Positions 1 to 6,494 of a stretch of 7,885 nt of DNA are shown here, in pieces. The position numbers and the translations under genes were made by a program. The stretch is from NCBI GenBank assembly GCA_964431735.1, contig CAYSLJ010000235.1, forward strand, positions 1-7,885, given 5' to 3'. The notes beneath the pieces were generated by a model. That model did no database searches, was not told the DNA's origin, and saw only the letters and a program-made list of their open reading frames with translations. Within the stretch, counting starts at the first letter, position 1. The number at the start of each line of letters is the position of its first letter. This DNA is from CALARM01 sp964431735. Lineage in GTDB: Bacteria > Vulcanimicrobiota > SpSt-956 > JAKJGF01.

Positions 1-2
1 AG

Positions 3-74
3 GATGATAACCGTTCTAACAATTTGCCAGGGTTATTTTCTTACAGTCCCTTAGTTAAAAATCGCGACCCGTGA
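3..74 (+). CDS. Possible 3' end of a gene cut by the window edge
   Basis: One plus-strand frame is open from base 3 to a TGA at 72-74. It would encode a 23-residue tail with an internal NLPGLFSYSPLVKN and the end NRDP. The stop falls inside a CCGTGACG sequence of the same kind as the 7-nt repeats elsewhere in the window, where repeats also supply stop codons. Nothing identifies a protein family, and 72 bases is too short for an open frame to mean much. It may simply be non-coding. If real, this gene would converge on the minus-strand gene ending at 187. Confidence 0.22.
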   Translation, partial: DDNRSNNLPGLFSYSPLVKNRDP

Positions 75-116
75 CGTACGAAGATTATTTTTATTTACAA
101 TCAAACTCTTAACAAA

Positions 117-176
117 TTACAGGATTTTCAAGGGAAGTATAAAAATCCTGTAAATCATATAATCCTATAATCCTGG
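117..176. repeat. Inverted repeat with AATCCTG-type units
   Basis: TTACAGGATTTT at 117-128 is the exact reverse complement of 142-153, with a 13-nt spacer. The right arm runs into further degenerate copies of the same word: AATCCTG at 144, AATCCTAT at 161 and AATCCTGG at 169. The block lies just past the stop of the minus-strand gene at 187. A transcript could fold here, but the stem is AT-rich and no T-run follows on either strand, so it is not a convincing intrinsic terminator. It is a different sequence family from the GTGA and CGTNACG repeats. Confidence 0.6.
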
Positions 177-186
177 TTCAGACAAC

Positions 187-924
187 TTAATATCTTGTAA
201 AATATTCCTCAGAAACAGAACAATCTGCGGGAACCGGCCTTTCCTGTTTTATAGAAGGGCTTATTTCCTGGATAAAAGAGGAGCGGAATACAAGTCCCGG
301 CAGACCTGTATCAGACATAGAATCGATAGACATAAAGGCAAAAATAGAATAATCAGGGTCAAAAAGTATATATCCGTTACCGGACAGAGTCTGACGCACA
401 TTCTCTGCAAGCATAATAAATCTTGGCTGCATAGACAGGGAAATATGAGCACAGTTATATCCCTTAAAACCTTCAAATCTGACAGGACGAAAAGAGCCTC
501 TCATTTCAACAGGACTCTTTATATTTGGAAAAACATTATAACAGGTGCCTTCCCATGGGAAACCGATTTTTATTTCTTCATCGGGTAAGGAAAAATAAAA
601 AAACTCAAGAATACCGTAAGGAATATTATCTTCCCTTTTAATAACACTGCCATGATGATTTAAAGTAATTAAATTACTCTTACCTTTATAGGGGAAATTT
701 TTCTTAATATTATTACTTATAAAGGTTCCTTCTTCCAGAGAAAATCTGACAGACACATGACCTGACTGATTTATATCAATTACAGTGCAGGAAGCCATTA
801 TATCAAGTGATGAATCCAGAACAATCTGTCCTTTTTTTTCACCTGTCATTTTATAGGTTATTCTATAAGCCAATTTCAGATCTTTTTTTGGTCTGTAAAG
901 AAAAAATACACTTCTGTTATACAT
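187..924 (-). CDS. Hypothetical beta-rich protein, 245 aa
   Basis: I do not recognise this protein with confidence. The ATG at 922-924 has a good ribosome-binding site: AAGGAG on the minus strand (933-938), 8 nt upstream. The stop is TAA. The sequence alternates hydrophobic and polar residues in a way that suggests beta strands, for example around residues 16-25, 42-62 and 156-172. A first half with a YRITYKMTG strand and a VIDINQSGHVSVRF strand is followed by a LPDEEIKIGFPWEG segment (113-126), then a strand region with GYNCAHISLSMQ (155-166). This order loosely recalls DUF6263-like proteins, where an 'LP..V..G..W' segment separates two beta domains; that is only a visual resemblance. There is no clear signal peptide or membrane helix, which would be odd for that family. 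It lies downstream of the metallophosphatase across a 151-nt gap made mostly of repeats, so the two may be co-transcribed. Confidence 0.8.
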   Translation of the reverse strand: MYNRSVFFLYRPKKDLKLAYRITYKMTGEKKGQIVLDSSLDIMASCTVIDINQSGHVSVRFSLEEGTFISNNIKKNFPYKGKSNLITLNHHGSVIKREDNIPYGILEFFYFSLPDEEIKIGFPWEGTCYNVFPNIKSPVEMRGSFRPVRFEGFKGYNCAHISLSMQPRFIMLAENVRQTLSGNGYILFDPDYSIFAFMSIDSMSDTGLPGLVFRSSFIQEISPSIKQERPVPADCSVSEEYFTRY

Positions 925-945
925 GACCGCTACTCCTTATAAAGG

Positions 946-1079
946 GTAACGCGTAACGCGTAACGCGTGACGGGTAGTTCGTGATGCGTGATGCGTATTT
1001 CACCGGGTACCGGGCGAACACAGTGGTTCGCCCCTACTCACCCTTCACTTTTCACTCTCCACGACTCACGACTCACTAC
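946..1079 (-). repeat. Composite repeat element, copy A
   Basis: Read on the minus strand, it starts with six 7-nt units ending in GTGA or GTGG (1079 down to 1038). A hairpin follows (1033-1012), then an ACCCGGTGAAA block, GCATCAC units, CCCGTCACG and CGTTACG units. On the plus strand the last part is seven units in exact 7-nt register from 946 to 994: GTAACGC three times, GTGACGG, GTAGTTC, then GTGATGC twice. The segment 966-1041 aligns with copy B at 6526-6604, sharing TACCCGGTGAAA, ACGCATCACGCATCAC, CTGTGTTCG and CGTCACG. The element fills nearly the whole gap between the two minus-strand genes. Its first unit, GTAGTGA, contains the TAG stop of the metallophosphatase gene. Confidence 0.9.
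1012..1033. repeat. Hairpin in repeat copy A
   Basis: GGGCGAAC (1012-1019) and GTTCGCCC (1026-1033) are exact reverse complements around a 6-nt loop, ACAGTG. The stem is GC-rich in AT-rich DNA. No T-run follows on the minus strand, so it is not a standard terminator, although it lies just past the stop of the upstream gene and could slow transcription or stabilise the mRNA 3' end. Confidence 0.75.
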
Positions 1080-1873
1080 TTAGAAATCTTCAAAGATATA
1101 ACATCTGCTATATTCAGTGTAAGAGAACCGAGATAATTTCCTCCGCTTCCGGAAGATACTATAAAGGTATTTTTCACCATTACAGGCTGAAGTAGCTGGC
1201 TATGACTGTGCCCGCTTACTATTACATCAATCTCCGGGAATGCTGTAGCCAGAGAAGAATCTGTGTCAATTCCAAGATGGGAAAGGAGAATAATTTTTTG
1301 TGCTCCTTCTTTCTTTACTTCTTCCAGGATCTCTTTCATAACTTCATTGTGATGACGAATCTCTATTGTGTCAAGACCCGGCAATGGACTTTTAGTCTTT
1401 TCTCTGGCAAGATTAATTGCCATGCTGTTAATCAGGGAAGTTACGGCAAATTTTATATCGGCAAATTCTTTTATTATAAAGGACTTTACGCCAGGAAACA
1501 GACGTGCCTCATTTCTAACATATAAGTTGGCACATACTACAGGGGGTTTCAGTTCTTCAACTATGTTTTTTAAACCCTCTATATCAAACATAAGTTCACC
1601 TTCACCGAGACCTATGGCATCGTAAGGAGATATATTAAAGAGCTCTACCATAGGTTTTCCTTTATGGGTATTGGCGACCTGTGTTCCTGACGCAAAATCT
1701 CCTGCATCAAACAATAAAAACTTCTCCCCATCTTTCTGTTTTTTTCTTACTATAGTAGCAATAGAACCGAATTTTTCCAGTTCACCATGTAAATCATTTG
1801 TATAAAATATCGGTATCTCTGCAACTTCACCATGAGGAATCTCAATTATATTATCTTTCTTCTTTTCATCCAT
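1076..1873 (-). CDS. 5'-nucleotidase-type metallophosphatase, single domain, altered motif
   Basis: This 265-residue protein matches the N-terminal metallophosphoesterase domain of the UshA/5'-nucleotidase family, which hydrolyses nucleotides or related phosphate esters with two metal ions. Visible motifs are TNDLHGE (25-31; metal ligands D27 and H29), GDFASG (58-63; D59), SHLG (198-201; H199) and GHSHS (221-225; H222, H224), followed by the usual SSGSGGNYLGSL segment. The normal GNHE motif is replaced by GEGE (90-93), so the metal-binding Asn and the catalytic His are missing at that site. The C-terminal substrate-binding domain of full-length members (about 500-600 aa) is absent, and there is no signal peptide, so it is probably cytoplasmic. 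The ATG start is supported by AGAGAGG (1883-1889), 9 nt upstream. The natural substrate cannot be told. Activity may be reduced or different. Confidence 0.87.
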   Translation of the reverse strand: MDEKKKDNIIEIPHGEVAEIPIFYTNDLHGELEKFGSIATIVRKKQKDGEKFLLFDAGDFASGTQVANTHKGKPMVELFNISPYDAIGLGEGELMFDIEGLKNIVEELKPPVVCANLYVRNEARLFPGVKSFIIKEFADIKFAVTSLINSMAINLAREKTKSPLPGLDTIEIRHHNEVMKEILEEVKKEGAQKIILLSHLGIDTDSSLATAFPEIDVIVSGHSHSQLLQPVMVKNTFIVSSGSGGNYLGSLTLNIADVISLKISK

Positions 1874-1901
1874 AACAACAAACCTCTCTTTTTTATAAAA
1901 T

Positions 1902-1933
1902 CGTAATGCGTAATGCGTAATGCGTAATGCGTA
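1902..1933. repeat. CGTAATG heptamer array
   Basis: Four exact CGTAATG units in register (1902-1929) plus a partial CGTA. TCGTAATGC at 1901-1909 is the reverse complement of GCATTACGA at 1958-1966, giving a 9-bp inverted repeat. The array lies 28 nt before the metallophosphatase start, so it would be in that gene's leader or promoter. Confidence 0.92.
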
Positions 1934-2034
1934 TAAATCTTATCCGTTACTCATAAAGCATTACGACATAAAATTATTAATCCTTTATACCTGTTATATT
2001 ACTGGCCATAAGCATGTAATACAGGTCTCCCTCC

Positions 2035-2062
2035 CGTCACGCGTTACGCGTTACGCGTCACG
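2035..2062. repeat. CGTCACG/CGTTACG heptamer array
   Basis: Four units in exact register: CGTCACG, CGTTACG, CGTTACG, CGTCACG, then AAAC. The same units, in the opposite orientation, end copy A near 946-972, and a CGTCACGAAAAC ends copy B. The array is opposed to the CGTAATG array at 1902, and the two could pair imperfectly over about 28 bp. Confidence 0.92.
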
Positions 2063-2141
2063 AAACAAGATATATTATTTATGCTCATCACAGTAACTAA
2101 TCTTCTTCAAAATATATTTTTCTCCTTCAATAAAAATCATA

Positions 2142-2199
2142 AAAGGTGAAATGCGAAATGATTGCAATATAGTCTTTTTACTTTTCCCATGTCACCTTT
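2142..2199. repeat. Imperfect inverted repeat in the divergent promoter region
   Basis: AAAGGTGAAATG (2142-2153) pairs with CATGTCACCTTT (2188-2199) with one mismatch, around a 34-nt AT-rich spacer. It could be an operator-like site, an mRNA leader fold or a relic of the GTGA repeats. The sequence alone does not decide. Confidence 0.4.
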
Positions 2200-2253
2200 C
2201 AAAAAATTAGCAGGAATTTAAAAATAACTTATAGAATTTTTATTATGTAAAAA

Positions 2254-2288
2254 GTGAAAAGTGAAGAGTGAAGAGTGAAGAGTGAATG
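2254..2288 (+). repeat. GTGAARA heptamer array
   Basis: Five units in exact 7-nt register: GTGAAAA, GTGAAGA three times, GTGAATG. It lies 81 nt before the HEAT1 start. It is the same family as the array that ends the HEAT2 gene (6484-6532) and is related to the GTGA units of copy A. Here it stands alone, without the hairpin and GCATCAC part. Confidence 0.93.
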
Positions 2289-2323
2289 GGCTTTATTAAA
2301 TATTAATGCTCAAGTCAGTGAAA

Positions 2324-2329
2324 TATAAT
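2324..2329 (+). promoter_or_regulatory. Candidate -10 box for the HEAT/pilT group
   Basis: A perfect TATAAT lies 40 nt before the HEAT1 ATG, which would give a leader of roughly 30-35 nt. No good -35 box (TTGACA-like) lies 16-18 nt upstream, and TATAAT is common by chance in such AT-rich DNA. It is weak evidence only. Confidence 0.28.
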
Positions 2330-2369
2330 CTCATCAGAAATATGATAAAATATTAAGGGGGATACGTTT

Positions 2370-4112
2370 ATGGGGATAAAAGACTGGTTGCTGGACAAAA
2401 AATTCAAGAATCTGCTGAAGGGTCTTGAGAGTAATAGCCTTGATATACAGAAAAAATCTGCTCTTGGTCTTCTGGAAATAAAAGATCAAATTATAGATGA
2501 GCTTGTGGAAAATTTCGACACCATGCGTCCTGGAGGGAAAAAAAATCTGGTAGTAGTTCTGGGTAAAATAAAAAATGAAAAATCTGCAGGTCTTTTAATA
2601 AATATACTTAAAGACAGCGATGTTCTTTTAAGAGACAAAGCTGTAGAATCCCTCGTTGCTATAGGTAAAGAACTTGTAGCTGAAAGATTGCTCAATGCAA
2701 TGAAAGAGGGAAACAGAGCTTTTCTGTCTGAAGCTTTAAAAGTGCTCAATAGAATGGATATAGGTGATATACCTAAAGATAAAAAAATTCACTATTTTAT
2801 AGCAAGAGACGAGTATCATGAATGTGTAGATATCGGAGGAGCAACTGTAGATCCTCTGTTACAGTCTCTTGAAGAACATAAAGAAGATTCAGACAGAAAA
2901 AGATCAATCGTCATAGCTCTCGGTAAACTGGGTGATCCGAAAGCAGTACCTCAATTAATAGGACTCCTTTACGATCAGGATAAATATGTAAGAGAAAGAA
3001 CAGTGGAAGCTCTTGGATTAATAGGTGACAGAAAAGCAATTCCATCTCTCGTTAAAATGCTGGAAGACAGCAATGCCTGGGTAAGAAAAGCTGTAGTAAA
3101 AGCCCTTGATGAACTCTGCTGGGTTCCTGATGATAAGTATACTGAAGCACAGTATAATCTGGCAAAGAAAAACTATAAAAAATGTATAGAAATAGGTAAA
3201 CCTGCAGTAAATCTTATGATAAGTATATTAGAAAAAGCCGAAGATCAGGATATTGAAACAATACAGGAAATAATAAAATCCCTCGGTAAGATAGGAGATG
3301 TTAAAGCTACAGGTGTTCTTATAAGTTATTTAAAAGATAATAATACTGCCATAAGGAATGCTGCAATAGAGGCACTTACAGATATAGGCCCTGTAGCTTC
3401 GGCCAATATACTAAAAGAACTGAATGAAGCAAAAGAAGAAAAAACAAAAGAAGCTCTGGTAAAGGTGCTCGGAGATACAGGTGACGAACAGTCTGCAATC
3501 ACACTTATAAATCTGTTTATTAAAGAAAAAGCTTCTATTAAAGCAACAATCGCATCATCTCTCGGTAAAATAAAGTGTAAAGACGCAGTGGAACCACTGA
3601 TTGACGTTATTAAGGACAAATCCGGAGGCAGGCAGGTTGTGGAGAATGCTATTACAGCACTGGGAGAAATAGGTGACAGAAGAGCAGTAGAACCTCTTCT
3701 GGATATCATGCATGAAGGACAGTATCTTATGGGTAAAGTAAAAAATATCACTGCACAGGCTCTCGGAAAAATAGGTGATGAAAGAGCAGTAACAACACTG
3801 GTAGAAAATATTCAGGACAAAAGTTGTGCAATGAGTTGTATTGAAGCTCTCGGTTTTATGGCATGTCCAGAATCCGCAGAAGCCCTTTATCTGATCATGG
3901 TAGGAGAAATAGAATGCTCTATAGATATCAGGATAGCAACAGTGAAAGCCCTGGAAGGCATAGGAGGAGAAGAAATTCAGGCAATACTCTATGCCAGTCT
4001 GGAAGAAATTAAAGATGAAAAAGTCAAAAAAGAAGTTGTTAAATCCCTTTCCAATCTCGGTGTTGACATATCCCATAAACAGGGCAGTAAATTTAACAGA
4101 AAAAAATTATAG
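2370..4112 (+). CDS. HEAT-repeat protein 1, 580 aa
   Basis: The protein is built almost entirely of HEAT-type helix pairs, the bacterial kind also seen in PBS-lyase-like proteins. Each carries an 'ALGxIGDxxAVxxLIxxLxD' pattern. Clear copies lie near residues 60-82, 90-110, 180-202, 212-232, 302-322, 332-350, 362-384, 394-416, 427-447, 463-481 and 522-545. Two copies are followed by a distinctive linker ending in an AV..L-type helix: Y142...C152 and Y262...C272. Such solenoids bind other proteins and usually have no catalytic activity. There is no signal peptide or membrane segment, so it should be cytoplasmic. The C-terminus ends in a basic tail (KFNRKKL). The ATG has AAGGGGG 8 nt upstream. 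It is followed after 12 nt by a paralogue and then by pilT. A role as a scaffold or regulator of the pilus motor is inferred from position only; the partner is unknown. Confidence 0.92.
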   Translation: MGIKDWLLDKKFKNLLKGLESNSLDIQKKSALGLLEIKDQIIDELVENFDTMRPGGKKNLVVVLGKIKNEKSAGLLINILKDSDVLLRDKAVESLVAIGKELVAERLLNAMKEGNRAFLSEALKVLNRMDIGDIPKDKKIHYFIARDEYHECVDIGGATVDPLLQSLEEHKEDSDRKRSIVIALGKLGDPKAVPQLIGLLYDQDKYVRERTVEALGLIGDRKAIPSLVKMLEDSNAWVRKAVVKALDELCWVPDDKYTEAQYNLAKKNYKKCIEIGKPAVNLMISILEKAEDQDIETIQEIIKSLGKIGDVKATGVLISYLKDNNTAIRNAAIEALTDIGPVASANILKELNEAKEEKTKEALVKVLGDTGDEQSAITLINLFIKEKASIKATIASSLGKIKCKDAVEPLIDVIKDKSGGRQVVENAITALGEIGDRRAVEPLLDIMHEGQYLMGKVKNITAQALGKIGDERAVTTLVENIQDKSCAMSCIEALGFMACPESAEALYLIMVGEIECSIDIRIATVKALEGIGGEEIQAILYASLEEIKDEKVKKEVVKSLSNLGVDISHKQGSKFNRKKL

Positions 4113-4117
4113 GGAGG
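4111..4117 (+). promoter_or_regulatory. HEAT2 ribosome-binding site overlapping the HEAT1 stop
   Basis: AGGGAGG shares its first two bases with the TAG stop of HEAT1 (4110-4112) and lies 7 nt before a GTG start at 4125-4127. This fixes the GTG as the start of HEAT2 and suggests translational coupling, with terminating ribosomes feeding the next gene. Confidence 0.85.
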
Positions 4118-4124
4118 TAATTCT

Positions 4125-6494
4125 GTGGCAGACGAGATACAAAAAATATTTCAGGAGAGAAAAGTTAAGGGTATAATCCAGAAGCTGAATACGGCAAATC
4201 CTGAAAAGTTAATAGACCAGCTTGTTGAAGTAGGCCCGGAGGCCTGTAATTATCTTATTTCTGCTCTGAGAAACAAGGATTTAAAAATCAGAAAGAACTC
4301 CGCCATAGCCCTGGGAAGGATAAAAGACAAAAAGGCTATAGAACCACTTATAAGGGTACTTACCGAGGATGCCAATGAAGAGGTTCAAAAAGGGGCGGAA
4401 ACAGGCCTTGTTGAGCTCGGTTATAACTCAATGAAAAGCCTTATAAAACTGCTGGAAGAAGATGAACTGGATAATGAAAAAAAGAAAAGAGTAGCCGGCG
4501 CCCTTGATCATATGGAATTACATAACCTCACAAAAAATAATCAGGCTGTTTATCATCTGGCAAAAGGTAATTTTGCAGAATGTGCCAGAATCGGAGCTCC
4601 TGCAGTGCCTTATCTGATAAAATGCCTGAACAAAGGAGACGACAATTTAAAAGAAAAAGCAGAAACAACTCTTTTAAGAATAGGCATACCGGCTCTTCCT
4701 GACCTTATAAACACACTGGCAAGCATGGATGATACCCTGAGAGACTGTGTGCTTGCTATACTTGATAAAATGGATGCCAATACCTTTCATACATCTGAAA
4801 AGGCTTCTTATTTTCTGGCAAAAGGAAATCTTGATGACTGTCTGGAGCTTAAAAATGCCGCCGTAAATCCTTTAATCAGAGCACTTGAAGATCCAAGAAG
4901 GGATGTAGTCCGTAATGCCATAGAAGGCCTCAAAAGACTCGGTTCTATCTCTGTAGATGAACTGATAAAAGAACTTAAAGGCAGAAAAAGAAAAACTAAA
5001 GGTGAAATAGCTAAAATACTGGGAGATCTCGGTGATAAAAAAGCAGTAGAAGTGCTAATATCATGTCTGTCTGATATAGAACCTGATGTAAGGATCAGTG
5101 CCGCCCAGTCTTTATGTAAAATAGGAGATGAAAGAGCTGTACCGTTTTTAATAAACAAAGCTCTTTTAGATAAAGATAAGAGGGTAAGAATACTTACCGG
5201 AGATATACTGAAAAAAATGGGAAAAGTAGTTGGCCCTCCTCTTATAAAAATACTGGAAGATCCGAAAAGTTCTGAAGAATTAAGGGAAACATCTGTTAAA
5301 GTTCTGGGAGAGATACAGGCAGAAATAGCAGTAGACATATTAACAAAGATCATGCTGGAAGGAAAGGGGAAACTTCGTGAACTGGCTGCAAAAGCCCTGG
5401 GAGAAATAGGAAGTAAGAAGGCAACAGAGGCACTTATAAGTGTTCTCGATGATGCCAGAGAACTGAGCGGTTGGCAGAGAGGTTATAATGCGACAGTAGC
5501 ACTCGGTAAAATTCGTGATGCCAGAGCAGTGCCACACCTTATAAAAATATTGAATGATGAAGGTTATCTTCCCCAACTTCAGGGAGCTGCAGCAGATTCA
5601 CTGGGAAAAATCGGAGATAAAAGTGTTGTTGACGAATTGATTAACGCACTGGAAAATAAAAAAATCCAGAGAGAAGTTATAGTAGCTATCGGAGCCCTTG
5701 GAAACCCTAAAGGGACTGAACATTTACTGAAAATATTTCGTGCAGAAGACAGTTCTACACCGATGAAGGCGCTGGTCATGGAATCTATCGGAAATCTGGG
5801 AGATTATTCTGCATCTGAAGATATAATAAAATCATTAAGAAAAGAACAACTCAGGATACCCGGGCTTATAGCACTCGGTAAAATGCGTGAAGAAAAAGCT
5901 ATCCCCCATATAGAAGAAATACTTTTTGACAGTACCTCAAATGAAGAAGTTAAAAGCACATGTATCGATACATTGATTAAAATACAGAAAAAAGAATCTA
6001 TTACCTCTATGATTAAAGTATTGAAAAACAGGAATATAGAAGCTACGCTTAAAAGACTTCTCATAGAAAGTTTTCCGAAAATGGGTGAAGTAATAATCAA
6101 ACCTTTTGTAGAAGAGTTACGAAAAGACCAGGAAAATGAAGAGTTAAATAAAAGTCTGATAAAAATCCTCGGAAATCTTAAATCTAACAGAGTATTACCT
6201 GATTTGCTTAAACTCATATCTGAGATTAAAAGCGATGTTATGAAAGGAGAAATAATAATTGCTTTCGGTAATATAAAAGACAATTCCTCTGTAAAGCTTT
6301 TAATGGAAATCCTTAATAATAAAGACAATTCACCTTTCTGCCGGAAAGCTTCCATAGCTGCTTTAATTAATATTGGAGATAGTAAAACTATCAAAAGCCT
6401 GATAAAAACTACAGAAGATGAAAATGAAGAAGTAAGGAATTATTCTTTAAAAATATTAAAACAAATAGGCATCCCGATTATCAGTGAAGAGTGA
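4125..6494 (+). CDS. HEAT-repeat protein 2, 789 aa, paralogue of HEAT1
   Basis: A longer HEAT-repeat solenoid with the same architecture as its upstream neighbour. Repeats run nearly end to end, for example near residues 60-80, 91-110, 178-198, 262-284, 295-316, 325-345, 390-410, 421-441, 457-476, 488-509, 519-538, 580-600, 678-698, 709-730 and 743-762. The special linker occurs twice, Y143...C153 and Y229...C239. The first copy sits at nearly the same place as in HEAT1 (Y142), which supports duplication. It starts with GTG and has no signal peptide, membrane helix or catalytic motif. The last codons and the TGA stop are part of a GTGAAGA array: the end ISEE-stop is encoded by ATC AGT GAA GAG TGA. 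The likely role is protein-protein scaffolding in the cytoplasm. The link to PilT is by gene order only. Confidence 0.92.
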   Translation: MADEIQKIFQERKVKGIIQKLNTANPEKLIDQLVEVGPEACNYLISALRNKDLKIRKNSAIALGRIKDKKAIEPLIRVLTEDANEEVQKGAETGLVELGYNSMKSLIKLLEEDELDNEKKKRVAGALDHMELHNLTKNNQAVYHLAKGNFAECARIGAPAVPYLIKCLNKGDDNLKEKAETTLLRIGIPALPDLINTLASMDDTLRDCVLAILDKMDANTFHTSEKASYFLAKGNLDDCLELKNAAVNPLIRALEDPRRDVVRNAIEGLKRLGSISVDELIKELKGRKRKTKGEIAKILGDLGDKKAVEVLISCLSDIEPDVRISAAQSLCKIGDERAVPFLINKALLDKDKRVRILTGDILKKMGKVVGPPLIKILEDPKSSEELRETSVKVLGEIQAEIAVDILTKIMLEGKGKLRELAAKALGEIGSKKATEALISVLDDARELSGWQRGYNATVALGKIRDARAVPHLIKILNDEGYLPQLQGAAADSLGKIGDKSVVDELINALENKKIQREVIVAIGALGNPKGTEHLLKIFRAEDSSTPMKALVMESIGNLGDYSASEDIIKSLRKEQLRIPGLIALGKMREEKAIPHIEEILFDSTSNEEVKSTCIDTLIKIQKKESITSMIKVLKNRNIEATLKRLLIESFPKMGEVIIKPFVEELRKDQENEELNKSLIKILGNLKSNRVLPDLLKLISEIKSDVMKGEIIIAFGNIKDNSSVKLLMEILNNKDNSPFCRKASIAALINIGDSKTIKSLIKTTEDENEEVRNYSLKILKQIGIPIISEE

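Larger units (their letters stand above)
1874..2369. other. Divergent intergenic region, repeat-rich
   Basis: These 496 bp separate the minus-strand genes from the HEAT/pilT group and must hold the promoters for both directions. I see no credible gene or RNA gene. In order it contains a CGTAATG array, a CGTCACG/CGTTACG array in opposed orientation, an AT-rich stretch with an imperfect inverted repeat, a GTGAAGA array and a perfect TATAAT near the HEAT1 start. The ribosome-binding site for HEAT1 is AAGGGGG at 2355-2361, 8 nt before its ATG. No clear promoter could be chosen for the minus strand. Confidence 0.7.

Noticed and set aside
1012..1033. Intrinsic terminator
   Set aside because: The stem is good but no T-run follows on either strand. 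I kept it as a repeat hairpin only.
946..1079. CRISPR array
   Set aside because: The units are 7 nt, directly abutting and variable, without the 23-50 nt repeats and unique spacers of CRISPR, and no cas gene is present.
1202..1625. Plus-strand open frames across the metallophosphatase gene
   Set aside because: They lie antisense to a gene with clear family motifs, lack ribosome-binding sites and give no recognisable protein.
1874..2369. Small RNA or tRNA gene in the divergent gap
   Set aside because: I found no cloverleaf and no recognisable RNA motif. The structure seen is explained by repeats.
3991..4176. A 61-residue plus-strand frame across the HEAT1/HEAT2 junction
   Set aside because: It overlaps both genes out of frame, and the ribosome-binding site and GTG of HEAT2 explain the junction better.
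4808..6394. Several long minus-strand frames across the HEAT2 gene
   Set aside because: They are antisense shadows of a repetitive coding sequence. Their Ser/Leu/Ile-rich translations reflect the complement of Lys/Glu/Asp-rich HEAT codons.
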